Source of the DNA: Rivularia sp034931125
Lineage (GTDB): Bacteria; Cyanobacteriota; Cyanobacteriia; Cyanobacteriales; Nostocaceae
Length of the DNA: 64,000 nucleotides
Assembly (NCBI RefSeq): GCF_034931125.1
Contig: NZ_JAYGHM010000026.1
Coordinates: 1-64,000, forward strand
Direction of reading: 5' to 3'
Part shown: positions 9,776 to 17,850 of the stretch, one piece after another
Layout: each line of letters begins with the position of its first letter
How positions within the stretch are numbered: the first letter of the stretch is position 1
Notes under the pieces: model-generated
Told to the model about the DNA's origin: nothing
Databases searched by the model: none
The model's input: only the letters and a program-made list of their open reading frames with translations
Program-made: the position numbers and the translations under genes

Positions 9776-11311
9776 ATGAATATCGCACATCATGTCGAAC
9801 GCGGTCATCGGCTATTTCCCAACAAGACCGCGATAATTTACGAAGATAAGTCTTATACCTACAAGCAGTTTGACCAATTAGTTAATCGTACAGCCAATGC
9901 ATTGCGGGGATTGGGAATTAAAAAAGGCGATCGCGTTGCTTTGTTCTTACCGAATATACCGGAGTTTGCGATCGCGTATTTGGGAATTTTGAAAATTGGT
10001 GCGATCGCAGTTTCCCTAAATGTAATGTTTAAGTCGGCTGAGGTTAGTTATGTTCTCAATGATTGTACTGCGAAAGCAATTGTGACCACAGCATCGGGAC
10101 GTTTGCACTTAGTTGATAGCGATTTACCTCATTTACAACATATTCTAATTGCTGAGGGTACGGTTGAGAATCGTAACGATGTTGATTTTACAGCTTTGAT
10201 TGAAAATGCTTCTCCTATAGCTCGCGCTGTAGAGATGGAATTTAATTCACCTGCTAGTATTGTCTACACTTCTGGAACTACGGGTTTTCCTAAAGGTGCA
10301 ACTCTTTCCCACGGTAATATTATTTCTAATATCTCCGCACACAATCGCTGTTCTGGGATGAATAAAAATGATCGATTGCTGCTCTATGTACCTTTGTTTC
10401 ATTGCTTCGGTCAAAACGCAATTTTCAACGCGGGATTAAATGTTTGTGCGACTATCATTTTACAAAGAAGATTTGAGTTGGAAGTAGCTTTAGAAAGCAT
10501 TGATAAATATCAGGTCACAATGTTTTTCGGAGTACCAACTGTATTTATCAGATTGCTAAATCAAGATATTTCAAAATACAATTTTAGCAGCTTGCGTTAT
10601 TACTTCAGTGCTGCTGCTCCCATGCCTGTGGAAATTGCTCGTATGTGGCAAGAAAAATATAAGAAAGTGATTCATGAAGGATACGGTTTAACGGAAGCAT
10701 CACCCTGCGCTAGCTATAACCACAATTTAAAATATAAGTTTGGTTCCATTGGAATGCCGATCGAAAATGTCCAAATGCAAGTTGTTGATAGTAATGGCGA
10801 TCGGGTATCACCGGGAGAATTAGGGGAAATAATTATTAAAGGGCCCAATGTCATGCTCGGTTATTGGAACCGTCCTCAAGAAACTCAAGAAGTAATTAAA
10901 AATGGCTGGTTGCATAGTGGTGATATTGGTCGTATGGATGAACAAGGCTTTTATTACATTGCCGATCGTTTAAAAGACATGATTAATGTTTGTGGATTTA
11001 AAGTATATCCCACAGAAGTAGAAAATGTAATTTACCAACATCATGCAGTTGCAGAAGTTGCGATTTATGGAGTTCCCGACGCGATTAAAGGGGAAATAGT
11101 TAAAGCTAATATTGTCTGCAAAGCTAACAGTCAAATTACCGAATTAGAAATAACTCAATTCTGCATTCAAAGGATGGCAGCATACAAAGTTCCCCACAAA
11201 ATTCAATTCGTTAATTCACTACCAAAAAATCCCACGGGGAAAGTCATGAAAAGATTTCTGCGCGAGCAAGAATGTGCGATTCCCAATCCCCAATTACTGC
11301 TTCCGCTCTGA
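9776..11311 (+). CDS. Acyl-CoA ligase (ANL superfamily), 4-coumarate:CoA-ligase-like
   Basis: 511 residues with all ANL landmarks in order: P-loop-like motif IVYTSGTTGFPKGATLSH (about 158-175), GYGLTEASP (about 305), GEIIIKGPNVMLGYW, the hinge region GWLHSGDIGRMDEQGFYYIADRLKDMI, VCGFKVYPTEVENVI, and the catalytic Lys in NPTGKVMKR near the C-terminus. The reaction is ATP-dependent adenylation, then thioester formation. Next to a predicted tyrosine ammonia-lyase the natural substrate is p-coumarate (inference), although sequence alone does not exclude a fatty acid. The last residues (IPNPQLLLPL) are encoded by a repetitive intergenic motif that recurs at 11379-11395, so the native C-terminus may have been extended by a repeat. 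No ACP domain is attached, so CoA rather than ACP is the likely acceptor. Confidence 0.88.
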   Translation: MNIAHHVERGHRLFPNKTAIIYEDKSYTYKQFDQLVNRTANALRGLGIKKGDRVALFLPNIPEFAIAYLGILKIGAIAVSLNVMFKSAEVSYVLNDCTAKAIVTTASGRLHLVDSDLPHLQHILIAEGTVENRNDVDFTALIENASPIARAVEMEFNSPASIVYTSGTTGFPKGATLSHGNIISNISAHNRCSGMNKNDRLLLYVPLFHCFGQNAIFNAGLNVCATIILQRRFELEVALESIDKYQVTMFFGVPTVFIRLLNQDISKYNFSSLRYYFSAAAPMPVEIARMWQEKYKKVIHEGYGLTEASPCASYNHNLKYKFGSIGMPIENVQMQVVDSNGDRVSPGELGEIIIKGPNVMLGYWNRPQETQEVIKNGWLHSGDIGRMDEQGFYYIADRLKDMINVCGFKVYPTEVENVIYQHHAVAEVAIYGVPDAIKGEIVKANIVCKANSQITELEITQFCIQRMAAYKVPHKIQFVNSLPKNPTGKVMKRFLREQECAIPNPQLLLPL

Positions 11312-11324
11312 TGATTACTGATTA

Positions 11325-11395
11325 AAAAACCGCAGAGAACGCAGAGAGCGCAGAGAAAAGAGTAGCAATTACCAATGCCCAATCCCCAATTACCA
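11325..11395 (+). repeat. cgcagag repeat followed by 'ccaatccccaattac' direct repeat
   Basis: A cgcagag heptamer run (about 11325-11362) is followed by a 16-bp sequence also present at 11281-11296 at the end of the ligase gene. Both are typical Nostocales intergenic repeats. The in-frame ATG at 11375 lies within this repeat, so it is a poor start for the next gene. Confidence 0.55.
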
Positions 11396-11404
11396 ATTAA
11401 AAAC

Positions 11405-13177
11405 ATGAACACCAAGTCGTATCAAATTACAAAAAAATCATCTGCATCTTCAATTTTCTCACCACCTGGAAACGAGCAAATAACTCAATTATCATCAACT
11501 CAACTCACAGTTGGAGAAACTGCGGTCAAAATGTTAGAAGATATGGGGGTGGAATCTGCATTCGGTGTTTCTGGTGGTGGTATTGGCCCACTTTGGGCAG
11601 CCCTCAAGCGCAGCAATATTCAAGTTCTGCATTTTCGCCACGAATCGGGAGCAGCCTTTGCAGCTTGTGAAGCCTACTTCGCCAGCAATCGTCCGGTGGT
11701 GGTATTCGTTACCACAGGCCCCGGTATCACCAACGCGCTGACTGGATTGTTGGCTGCTAGGGGAGAAGGTGCAAAGGTAATTCTAATCTCTGCGGCAACT
11801 GCAACGGGAAATCGCGGACGTTGGGCTTGTCAAGAAACCAGCGCTCATACCATGCCAATTTCAGGCTTGTTTACCCCTGGAGCAATATTTAACTACGCTA
11901 CGATTGTGGAAAGTGGAGACGAAATCCCGGAAATTTCCCGACGACTTGCTCAAGGATTATCCCAACCCGGTGGTTTTGTTGCCCATATCAGTATTCCGAC
12001 CCCGATTCAAACTACACCATGCACGGCAAAATACCAAACTGGATTTACTCGTGGAGAATTAGCCCCTAGCGAACATACAACCGTTGAATGCGTGCGATTA
12101 CTTTCTCAGGAACCCTTTGCAATTTGGGTTGGTTTCGGCGCGAGAGGTGCAGCAGCGGAAATTCGCGAATTCGCTGAGCGTACCGGGGCTGCGGTGATGT
12201 GTTCCCCCCGTGCTAAAGGCATTTTTCCCGAAAATCATCCGCAATTTGTCGGTGTGACTGGGTTTAGCGGTCATAGTTCTGTTCTCACATATATGCAGGA
12301 GCAGCAACCCCACCGCATCCTGGTTTTGGGAACCCGTTTGGGAGAACCGACTTCTTTTTGGAATCCGCAAATGGTACCCGCTGGTGGCTTTATTCATGTA
12401 GATATTGACCCGGAAGTGCCGGGAGTTGCTTACCCGGAAGCAGCAACTTTCTCAATTCAATCGGAAGTCAAAGTTTTTCTTAGATCCCTATTATCTCACT
12501 TTCCCCTACGTCCTGGGAATATACCTATATTGCCCCATCCAGAGCAAAAACAAATGTCTCCTCATACAGAGGGTTTAGTTAGACCGGAAGTTTTAATGGA
12601 TACAATTCAACGAGTTTTTGTTGATGGTAGCGATGCTGTAATCTTGGCTGAAGCTGGAAATTCCTTTGCTTGGGCAACTAATCGACTGTGCTTTAAACAA
12701 CCGGGGCGCTACCGCATAAGTACTGGAGTGGGGGCAATGGGTCATGCCGTTACCGGAGTAGTCGGAGCAGCTTGGGCAAGGAATGGTAAAGCCGTTGCTG
12801 TTGTGGGAGACGGCGCAATGTTGATGAATAGTGAAGTCAGTACCGCAGTTCGATTCAAAATTCCGGCTGTGTGGATTGTACTTAATGACGGACGTTACAA
12901 TATGTGCGCCCAAGGTATGAACTTACAAGGATTTACAGGGGTAGATACGGAAATACCGAATACAAATTTTGTTCAGCTAGCGCGGGGGATGGGTGCGGAT
13001 GGTATCCGCGTTAACCAAGAGTCGGAACTCGAAGCAGCCTTAACAACAGCTTTTGCTTCCACAATTCCCTTTGTTGTTGACATTAATTTAGACCCCACAC
13101 AACCCGCTCCCATTGGAGCTAGAATTCGCAGCTTAATCCAACAAGGAGCCATTAAATCAAAAGGAGAAAAATCATGA
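11405..13177 (+). CDS. Thiamine-diphosphate-dependent enzyme (acetolactate synthase-like; ScyA/CybE-type candidate)
   Basis: 590 residues from ATG 11405. Three-domain POX/ALS architecture: N-terminal pyrimidine-binding domain with the conserved Glu in HFRHESGAAFAA (about residue 80) and TTGPGITNALTGLLAAR; central domain with PRAKGIFPENHP; C-terminal pyrophosphate domain with GVGAMGHAVTG and the metal/ThDP motif GDGAMLM...WIVLND (about 468-494). Family members join a 2-keto acid, after decarboxylation, to a second acceptor; ScyA of scytonemin biosynthesis does this with aromatic keto acids. In this cluster it is a candidate for coupling a keto-acid-derived acyl anion to p-coumaroyl-CoA or a product of it (inference). 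The stop overlaps the next start by 4 bp (ATGA, 13174-13177), so translation of the two is probably coupled and the enzymes may work as a pair. Confidence 0.85.
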   Translation: MNTKSYQITKKSSASSIFSPPGNEQITQLSSTQLTVGETAVKMLEDMGVESAFGVSGGGIGPLWAALKRSNIQVLHFRHESGAAFAACEAYFASNRPVVVFVTTGPGITNALTGLLAARGEGAKVILISAATATGNRGRWACQETSAHTMPISGLFTPGAIFNYATIVESGDEIPEISRRLAQGLSQPGGFVAHISIPTPIQTTPCTAKYQTGFTRGELAPSEHTTVECVRLLSQEPFAIWVGFGARGAAAEIREFAERTGAAVMCSPRAKGIFPENHPQFVGVTGFSGHSSVLTYMQEQQPHRILVLGTRLGEPTSFWNPQMVPAGGFIHVDIDPEVPGVAYPEAATFSIQSEVKVFLRSLLSHFPLRPGNIPILPHPEQKQMSPHTEGLVRPEVLMDTIQRVFVDGSDAVILAEAGNSFAWATNRLCFKQPGRYRISTGVGAMGHAVTGVVGAAWARNGKAVAVVGDGAMLMNSEVSTAVRFKIPAVWIVLNDGRYNMCAQGMNLQGFTGVDTEIPNTNFVQLARGMGADGIRVNQESELEAALTTAFASTIPFVVDINLDPTQPAPIGARIRSLIQQGAIKSKGEKS

Positions 13178-14298
13178 ATTTACAACCAGTTGGCATTCGG
13201 GCGATCGCCGTTAATTTTCCCAGCATCATCCGCACGAACGATTATTATCGAGAGAATTATCCGGAGATGGTAGCTGTAGCTGAAAAGAAAACCTTGGCAA
13301 GATTGTTTGCACCCGACGGCTCCACAGATATTTGGTCGCAGGAATTAGCACCCTATATGTCAGACCCGTTTCGCGGTACAGTAGAAAGACGAGTCGTCGC
13401 TGCGGATGAAACCTCGCTATCTCTGGAATATCGGGCGGCGATGGATGCATTGGAAGCGGCAAAGCTAACTCCCGAAGATATCGACCTGATGCTCGTCACC
13501 TCATTGTTTCCCGAACAAGTTACACCAGGAAATGCTGCTTTTCTTGCCGGTAAATTAGGATTGCAAAATGCAGCATGGAATATAGAATCAACCTGTACCT
13601 CTGCATTAGTTTCGCTCCAAACTGCTTGTTCTCTGGTCAGAACGGGAGAATACCGCAATGTCTTGGTAGTGGTTTCAACTACCTACTCTCGCTATACTGA
13701 CGAAAATGATACCTTGGCATTTTTATCGGGTGACGGTGCTGGTGCATTTGTAGTTGGTAGCCTAAAAGATAACCAAGGAGTTTTGGGTAGTAAAATTGCG
13801 AATACTTCTGCTACCTGCGGTGCCTTTTATAACGAATTTACCACTGACGAACAAGGCAACATTAAAATGTTCATCCGTGGTGGTAAAGGGGCAAGCAAAA
13901 TGTTTAACGAAACTACAGTAAAGTTCATTCGGTTGTGCTGTCATGGTGCGATCGCGGCTGCTGATGTCAGCTTGGATCAAATTGACTTTTTTGCCTTCAA
14001 CACTCCCAGTGCATGGTATTCCAGGGTTTGTACCCGTGCATTAGGAATAGACCCAGACCGCACCATAAACCTCAATCCCTTATATGCCAATATTGGTCCA
14101 ACATTTCCCATTGCGAACCTTTATCATGCCGCCCAATCGGGTAAAATTCGGGAGAATGATTTAGTTCTTGTTTATACAATGGGTTCCTCATCTAATGCTG
14201 GTGCAAGCGTCATGCGCTGGGGTGATGTTGCATTAGGGCCTGCCCCTGCTCCTGGGGTGAACCTTTCCCAACCCCAGGAAAGAATTCTAACTCGTTAA
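13174..14298 (+). CDS. KAS III-like (FabH-fold) condensing or cyclising enzyme, catalytic His replaced
   Basis: 374 residues, thiolase fold. The nucleophile is Cys141 (NIESTCTSALVSLQ). Family blocks TPGNAAFLAGKLG and LAFLSGDGAGAFVV are present. In FabH the active site is Cys-His-Asn. Here the His motif (HQAN) aligns with Asn276 (FFAFNTPSAWYS), while the Asn motif is kept as Asn306 (LYANIGPTFP). Loss of His argues against normal decarboxylative condensation with malonyl-ACP and for an acyl-transfer, lactone-forming or other C-C-bond reaction. From memory, a KAS III-like furanolide synthase acts with a ThDP enzyme in cyanobacterin biosynthesis; this protein is the best candidate for that role. 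It overlaps the ThDP gene by 4 bp. The upstream coding sequence holds an A-rich ribosome site (AAAGGAGAAAA) at a good distance from ATG 13174. Confidence 0.85.
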   Translation: MNLQPVGIRAIAVNFPSIIRTNDYYRENYPEMVAVAEKKTLARLFAPDGSTDIWSQELAPYMSDPFRGTVERRVVAADETSLSLEYRAAMDALEAAKLTPEDIDLMLVTSLFPEQVTPGNAAFLAGKLGLQNAAWNIESTCTSALVSLQTACSLVRTGEYRNVLVVVSTTYSRYTDENDTLAFLSGDGAGAFVVGSLKDNQGVLGSKIANTSATCGAFYNEFTTDEQGNIKMFIRGGKGASKMFNETTVKFIRLCCHGAIAAADVSLDQIDFFAFNTPSAWYSRVCTRALGIDPDRTINLNPLYANIGPTFPIANLYHAAQSGKIRENDLVLVYTMGSSSNAGASVMRWGDVALGPAPAPGVNLSQPQERILTR

Positions 14299-14309
14299 AT
14301 ATATGTTTT

Positions 14310-14350
14310 GTGACTGGGTACGGGAGTTATTTCTCATTTTTCCCAGTCAC
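14310..14350 (+). terminator. Hairpin between the KAS III-like and COQ4-like genes
   Basis: Perfect 9-bp arms, gtgactggg (14310-14318) and cccagtcac (14342-14350), with a 23-nt loop and a short T-run inside the loop rather than after it. It may be a processing site or partial terminator that sets relative expression of the two halves of the operon. Confidence 0.4.
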
Positions 14351-14397
14351 CATTAATTCCTGCTTCACATCTGCTCGTGTCTTCAAAGGAGTTTTTT

Positions 14398-15132
14398 ATG
14401 CAGATAACACAGAACATGAGTATTGTACCCAATTCCCAATCTCTACTCAACGACCCCAATTTTATCAAGGCTTTTTTATCTATAGCAGCAGTTCCTAACG
14501 ATCCAGAACTGCAAGATTATTTCAAGCTGGAAGAAGTTACAAGACATCTGGAAGAAATACAAACTTGCGAATACGTTGAGCAATTGCGTCTTAGTCCCGG
14601 TATGGCAGAGATGATTGAGCAACGCTATTTTGGATCTGAGTATAAATTAGAAGACCTCAAAAATCAATGTCCTCCGGGTAGTTTGGGCTATGCCTATTAT
14701 CATCACATGATTGGAAATGGTATTCCTGCTTATGACTATACCGCTTTTGAATCCCCCGATGATGCGAGTTATATCAAACTCCGTAAGATGCAAACTCATG
14801 ATATCTGGCACGTTGTTACTGGTTACAATGCAGATACGCTGGGAGAATTAGCACTTCAAGGTTTTTATCACGGTCAAGGAGGAACAGTTTACCAAACCTT
14901 TTTGATGACTGCGCTGGTTTTACACTTTGCAACTGTCCAAACGAAGCAACTAGATGTAGCTCTGGAAGCGTTATTTGAAGGTTGGCAACGCGGACGTGCT
15001 GCTCGTCCTCTTTGGGCTATTCGTTGGGAAGAAATGTGGAATCGACCTTTGGCAGATATTAAAGAGGAGTATAACATTTTACCTCTTAGGGAATTGTCGC
15101 CTAGCGAAAAAATTCTCAGTCTAAAAATGTAA
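14398..15132 (+). CDS. COQ4-family protein with intact HDxxH-x11-E metal motif
   Basis: 244 residues from ATG 14398, chosen because AAAGGAG (14385-14391) lies 6 nt upstream; the in-frame GTG at 14377 precedes that site. The COQ4 signature is complete: His134-Asp135-x-x-His138, eleven residues, then Glu150 (THDIWHVVTGYNADTLGELALQGF). Other family blocks: GSLGYAYYHHM and the C-terminal RGRAARPLWAIRWEEMW. In ubiquinone biosynthesis, Coq4 was recently assigned a metal-dependent oxidative decarboxylation of the aromatic head group. Cyanobacteria make plastoquinone by another route, and this gene sits inside an aromatic-product cluster, so a tailoring step on a phenolic ring (decarboxylation with hydroxylation) is a reasonable inference. 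No signal peptide or membrane helix; probably cytoplasmic or peripheral. Confidence 0.82.
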   Translation: MQITQNMSIVPNSQSLLNDPNFIKAFLSIAAVPNDPELQDYFKLEEVTRHLEEIQTCEYVEQLRLSPGMAEMIEQRYFGSEYKLEDLKNQCPPGSLGYAYYHHMIGNGIPAYDYTAFESPDDASYIKLRKMQTHDIWHVVTGYNADTLGELALQGFYHGQGGTVYQTFLMTALVLHFATVQTKQLDVALEALFEGWQRGRAARPLWAIRWEEMWNRPLADIKEEYNILPLRELSPSEKILSLKM

Positions 15133-15212
15133 GTTCGTTTGAATTCACATCTTGCACCATTCTCAATAAATATCATCACATCATCATTAAAAGATTACAG
15201 GAGATAAAGAAA

Positions 15213-15824
15213 ATGAAAATGGCTTTCTGGAAAAGATTGTTTGTTGTGGTTGCAATTAGTTTTGCAGTGTTACTAGTTCAAGGAACAGTTACCACAGCCC
15301 CCGCTCAAGCTGCTATGTACAAATTCACTTTCAATGGTGAAGGAGTGGATGGTTACATGATTTACGATGACTCTGCTAAAGGTGAAAAAAAGTCGCCCTA
15401 TATGACTCAATATTATGGTGGAGGAAGGGATTACAAAATAGATTTGGCTGAGAAAGGAATGTTTGAGGGAACGGTTAGTAATGCGGTAGTTATGCTAGCA
15501 CGTAAAGAAGATAAAACATTATCAAAAATCAAAGCAGAACACGATAAAGCATACGGAAAAGAAGAGAAGCGCCAAGATTTTGAGCCAAAAGACCTTTTCC
15601 TATTACAAGTACGCAGTTTTGAAAGACAGCCAAAATCGAAATATTCCTTAGTAAGTTATTTCAAGTACCCAATAGAAACTTTTCATGGTTCAACTGAGTT
15701 ACCAACTAGTTTCCCAAGTACTGCCGAAGTCGAAATCTTTCCCAAAGTAAACTTCCCTAGAACGTTAGGTGAAGCATTATTTAAGGGACAGGTGCAAACC
15801 AAACTTGAGAAGATTTCTGATTAA
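15213..15824 (+). CDS. Secreted protein of unknown function, paralogue 1
   Basis: 203 residues with a clear Sec signal peptide (KRLFVVVAISFAVLLVQGTVTTAPAQA, cut near AQA-A). The mature N-terminus reads YKFTFNGEGVDGYMIYDDSAKG, close to the start of the mature product of the gene at 15923 (HKFSFNGDKTNGYFIFDDSIKG). The FDDS/YDDS turn recalls the beta-sandwich start of many cyanobacterial secreted proteins, but no C-terminal PEP-CTERM anchor is present. AGGAG (15199-15203) lies 9 nt before ATG 15213. I do not recognise a function. Position inside the cluster suggests a periplasmic role: product binding, a late tailoring step, or protection. Codon use and base composition look like the neighbours. 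Confidence 0.75.
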   Translation: MKMAFWKRLFVVVAISFAVLLVQGTVTTAPAQAAMYKFTFNGEGVDGYMIYDDSAKGEKKSPYMTQYYGGGRDYKIDLAEKGMFEGTVSNAVVMLARKEDKTLSKIKAEHDKAYGKEEKRQDFEPKDLFLLQVRSFERQPKSKYSLVSYFKYPIETFHGSTELPTSFPSTAEVEIFPKVNFPRTLGEALFKGQVQTKLEKISD

Positions 15825-15834
15825 TTACATCTGG

Positions 15835-15860
15835 GGGGAATTCAAGATTGATAATTCCCC
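15835..15860 (+). terminator. Hairpin between the two secreted-protein genes
   Basis: Perfect 8-bp arms ggggaatt (15835-15842) and aattcccc (15853-15860) around a 10-nt loop, 11 nt after the stop codon. No T-tract follows, so it may stabilise the upstream transcript rather than terminate it. Confidence 0.4.
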
Positions 15861-15922
15861 TCAAAGCATCTTTGATTATCAAGAATTGATCCGAACATAA
15901 TTTTAAACTAATAGGAGACACA

Positions 15923-16552
15923 ATGATGAAAATCTGGCAAAAAATAACATTTGTATTAACTTTAAGTGTAGCAATCTTTTTGACTCAGGGAATTATAAGT
16001 AATCTCCCAGCCCATGCTGCTCTACACAAATTCAGTTTCAACGGGGATAAAACCAACGGTTACTTTATCTTTGATGATTCAATTAAAGGAGGAGCGCCAA
16101 TTCGTCCAGATATGTTGAGTGAATATTATGCTTCAGTTCCAGAGTATAACGTCAATATTGAAGATGAATCCGAACATGGTTTCCAAAGTTCTGAAAGAAC
16201 AAAGCATGATGAAGCTCGAACTATTGTAAGTTTACTCCGTCCGGAATTAGTCAAAGCTTCTCCCAATCTTTCTCCTGATTCTCCACAAGATGATGAGTTT
16301 ATCCTTTTTGTACCAAAAGTTGCTCGCAAATCAAAATATGCACTATCAGTTCGTTTCCGATATCCACAGAATACTTTTAAAAATTCAGTAGCTCAGCCAA
16401 AAAATGTTCCAAATCAAGCGTTAATATCCGTTCATCCCTACTGGAATTTTCCCATTAATATGGGACCTGTAAAATTTGAAGAAACTGTCCAAACTGTAAT
16501 TGAAGATGTTTCTCAAACGCCAAGAAATAATTTTTTAGCGCTAGAAGATTAA
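15923..16552 (+). CDS. Secreted protein of unknown function, paralogue 2
   Basis: 209 residues. Signal peptide (MMKIWQKITFVLTLSVAIF..., cut near AHA-A). Clearly a diverged duplicate of the preceding gene: shared mature N-terminus (KFSFNG-x-NGYFIFDDSIKGG), a central charged stretch, a KSKYALSVRFRYP block matching KSKYSLVSYFKYP, and a C-terminal NFP-x-GxxxFxxxVQT element. AGGAG (15913-15917) is 5 nt before ATG 15923. Function unknown. Two diverged copies kept side by side suggest a heteromeric or two-step periplasmic function connected with the metabolite. Confidence 0.75.
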   Translation: MMKIWQKITFVLTLSVAIFLTQGIISNLPAHAALHKFSFNGDKTNGYFIFDDSIKGGAPIRPDMLSEYYASVPEYNVNIEDESEHGFQSSERTKHDEARTIVSLLRPELVKASPNLSPDSPQDDEFILFVPKVARKSKYALSVRFRYPQNTFKNSVAQPKNVPNQALISVHPYWNFPINMGPVKFEETVQTVIEDVSQTPRNNFLALED

Positions 16553-16620
16553 CCAATTTGAATGAGAGGGGGTAGAGGGGGAGATAAAAAATATTTTTAT
16601 ACCCATCTCTCTTAATCTCT

Positions 16621-16652
16621 TTCCTCTGGATTTCTCTGCGTCTCTGCGGTTT
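16621..16652 (-). repeat. cgcagag-type repeat, inverted copy
   Basis: Reverse complement of the heptamer repeats at 9683 and 11325 (reads ctctgcgtctctgcggttt on the plus strand). It lies just before the tyrA-like gene. Confidence 0.5.
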
Positions 16653-16667
16653 ATTCTTATAAATATT

Positions 16668-17837
16668 ATGCTAGCGAGTAACTCACAATATTACCAGGTA
16701 ATTGATAAAATGCAACAAGAACTCAGACAAATTGACCAAGAAATAATTCAGCTATTAGGTAAAAGAATCGCGGCTTTAAGCGAATCATCTACCTTTGTAG
16801 AAACAACATTGCCTAATTACAAAGTAATTCTTCAACAGGCTGGTGTTCCTAATTTCATTTGGCAAAATATTGTTGTAGGTTGTACGGCTGCTCTTGCTCG
16901 TAAAAAAGCAAATATCAAACAAACAAAACCGCGACGGGTAACTGTAATTGGTGGCAGAGGTGCAATGGGACGTTTTTTTTCACAACAATTACTTAACGCC
17001 GGACATGATGTTAATATTTTAGACCATGACGATTGGCACAAAGCTGAATGTTTACTCAGTCAAGTAGATTTAGTTTTAATTTGTGTTCCCATTGATTGTA
17101 CCTTAGAAGTTATTAAAAAAGCTTCTAAATATCTTTCTCCCACAACAGCTTTAGCCGATATCACTAGTATTAAATCTCCCATTATGTCAGCTATGCTCTC
17201 ACATCATAGTGGGGCTGTAATCGGATTACATCCAATGTTTGCTCCTGGAGTTAAATCCTTGTTGTCTCAAAAAATTGTAGTATGTTCGGGTAGGATGCAA
17301 CCGCGTTTCCAATGGTTTTTAGATTTAATGGAAGATGAAGGTGGAAAATTAGTTTTTTCGACACCGGAAGAACACGATAAAATAATGGTAATTGTTCAAG
17401 CAATCCGTCACTTTGCAACATTAAGTTTAGGCAGCTTTTTATCAGAAGAACGTATCAACATAGATAGAAGCTTAGATTTTTCTACTCCTGTTTATAGACA
17501 AGAAATCGGCATAATTAGCCGTTTAATCGCTCAGTCTGCAACGATGATTGTCGATATTATCTTAGCAACACCAGAAAGACGCAAGGCGATCGCCAGATTT
17601 GCAAATACCAATAATCGCTTAGCACAGTTAGTAATCCAAGGAGATAGAGATTCTCTAATCTCCGAGTTGCAAGGAGTACAAAGCTTTTTTAAACAAGCAA
17701 CTACCGACAGTTTTGAGGAAAGCAACTATGTTATCGATGCACTGACTGCACTGTTAACTGCGAATGAAGTCAAGCAAGCATCTGACAAAAAAGTCGGGAT
17801 TAAAAGTTATCAGTTACAAAATTCATCCGTAGGTTAA
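16668..17837 (+). CDS. tyrA: Chorismate mutase-prephenate dehydrogenase (TyrA, bifunctional type)
   Basis: 389 residues. N-terminal AroQ-type chorismate mutase helix (about 15-95: MQQELRQIDQEIIQLLGKRIAAL). Then a Rossmann NAD(P) domain beginning RVTVIGGRGAMGRFFSQQL (about 88-110), and the prephenate dehydrogenase core with LHPMFAP, EEHDKIMVIVQAIRHF and FSTPVYRQEIGIISRL. Architecture and length match the enterobacterial fused TyrA (about 373 aa), unlike the single-domain arogenate dehydrogenase that usually serves cyanobacterial housekeeping synthesis. It converts chorismate through prephenate to 4-hydroxyphenylpyruvate, a direct precursor of tyrosine and also a possible keto-acid substrate of the ThDP enzyme. 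No ACT domain is visible. The ABC exporter gene follows after 13 bp, so they are likely co-transcribed. Confidence 0.9.
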   Translation: MLASNSQYYQVIDKMQQELRQIDQEIIQLLGKRIAALSESSTFVETTLPNYKVILQQAGVPNFIWQNIVVGCTAALARKKANIKQTKPRRVTVIGGRGAMGRFFSQQLLNAGHDVNILDHDDWHKAECLLSQVDLVLICVPIDCTLEVIKKASKYLSPTTALADITSIKSPIMSAMLSHHSGAVIGLHPMFAPGVKSLLSQKIVVCSGRMQPRFQWFLDLMEDEGGKLVFSTPEEHDKIMVIVQAIRHFATLSLGSFLSEERINIDRSLDFSTPVYRQEIGIISRLIAQSATMIVDIILATPERRKAIARFANTNNRLAQLVIQGDRDSLISELQGVQSFFKQATTDSFEESNYVIDALTALLTANEVKQASDKKVGIKSYQLQNSSVG

Positions 17838-17850
17838 TTAAGGAGAAATT

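Noticed and set aside
12098..12913. Minus-strand frames inside the ThDP gene
   Set aside because: Antisense shadows of a conserved enzyme; no family resemblance.
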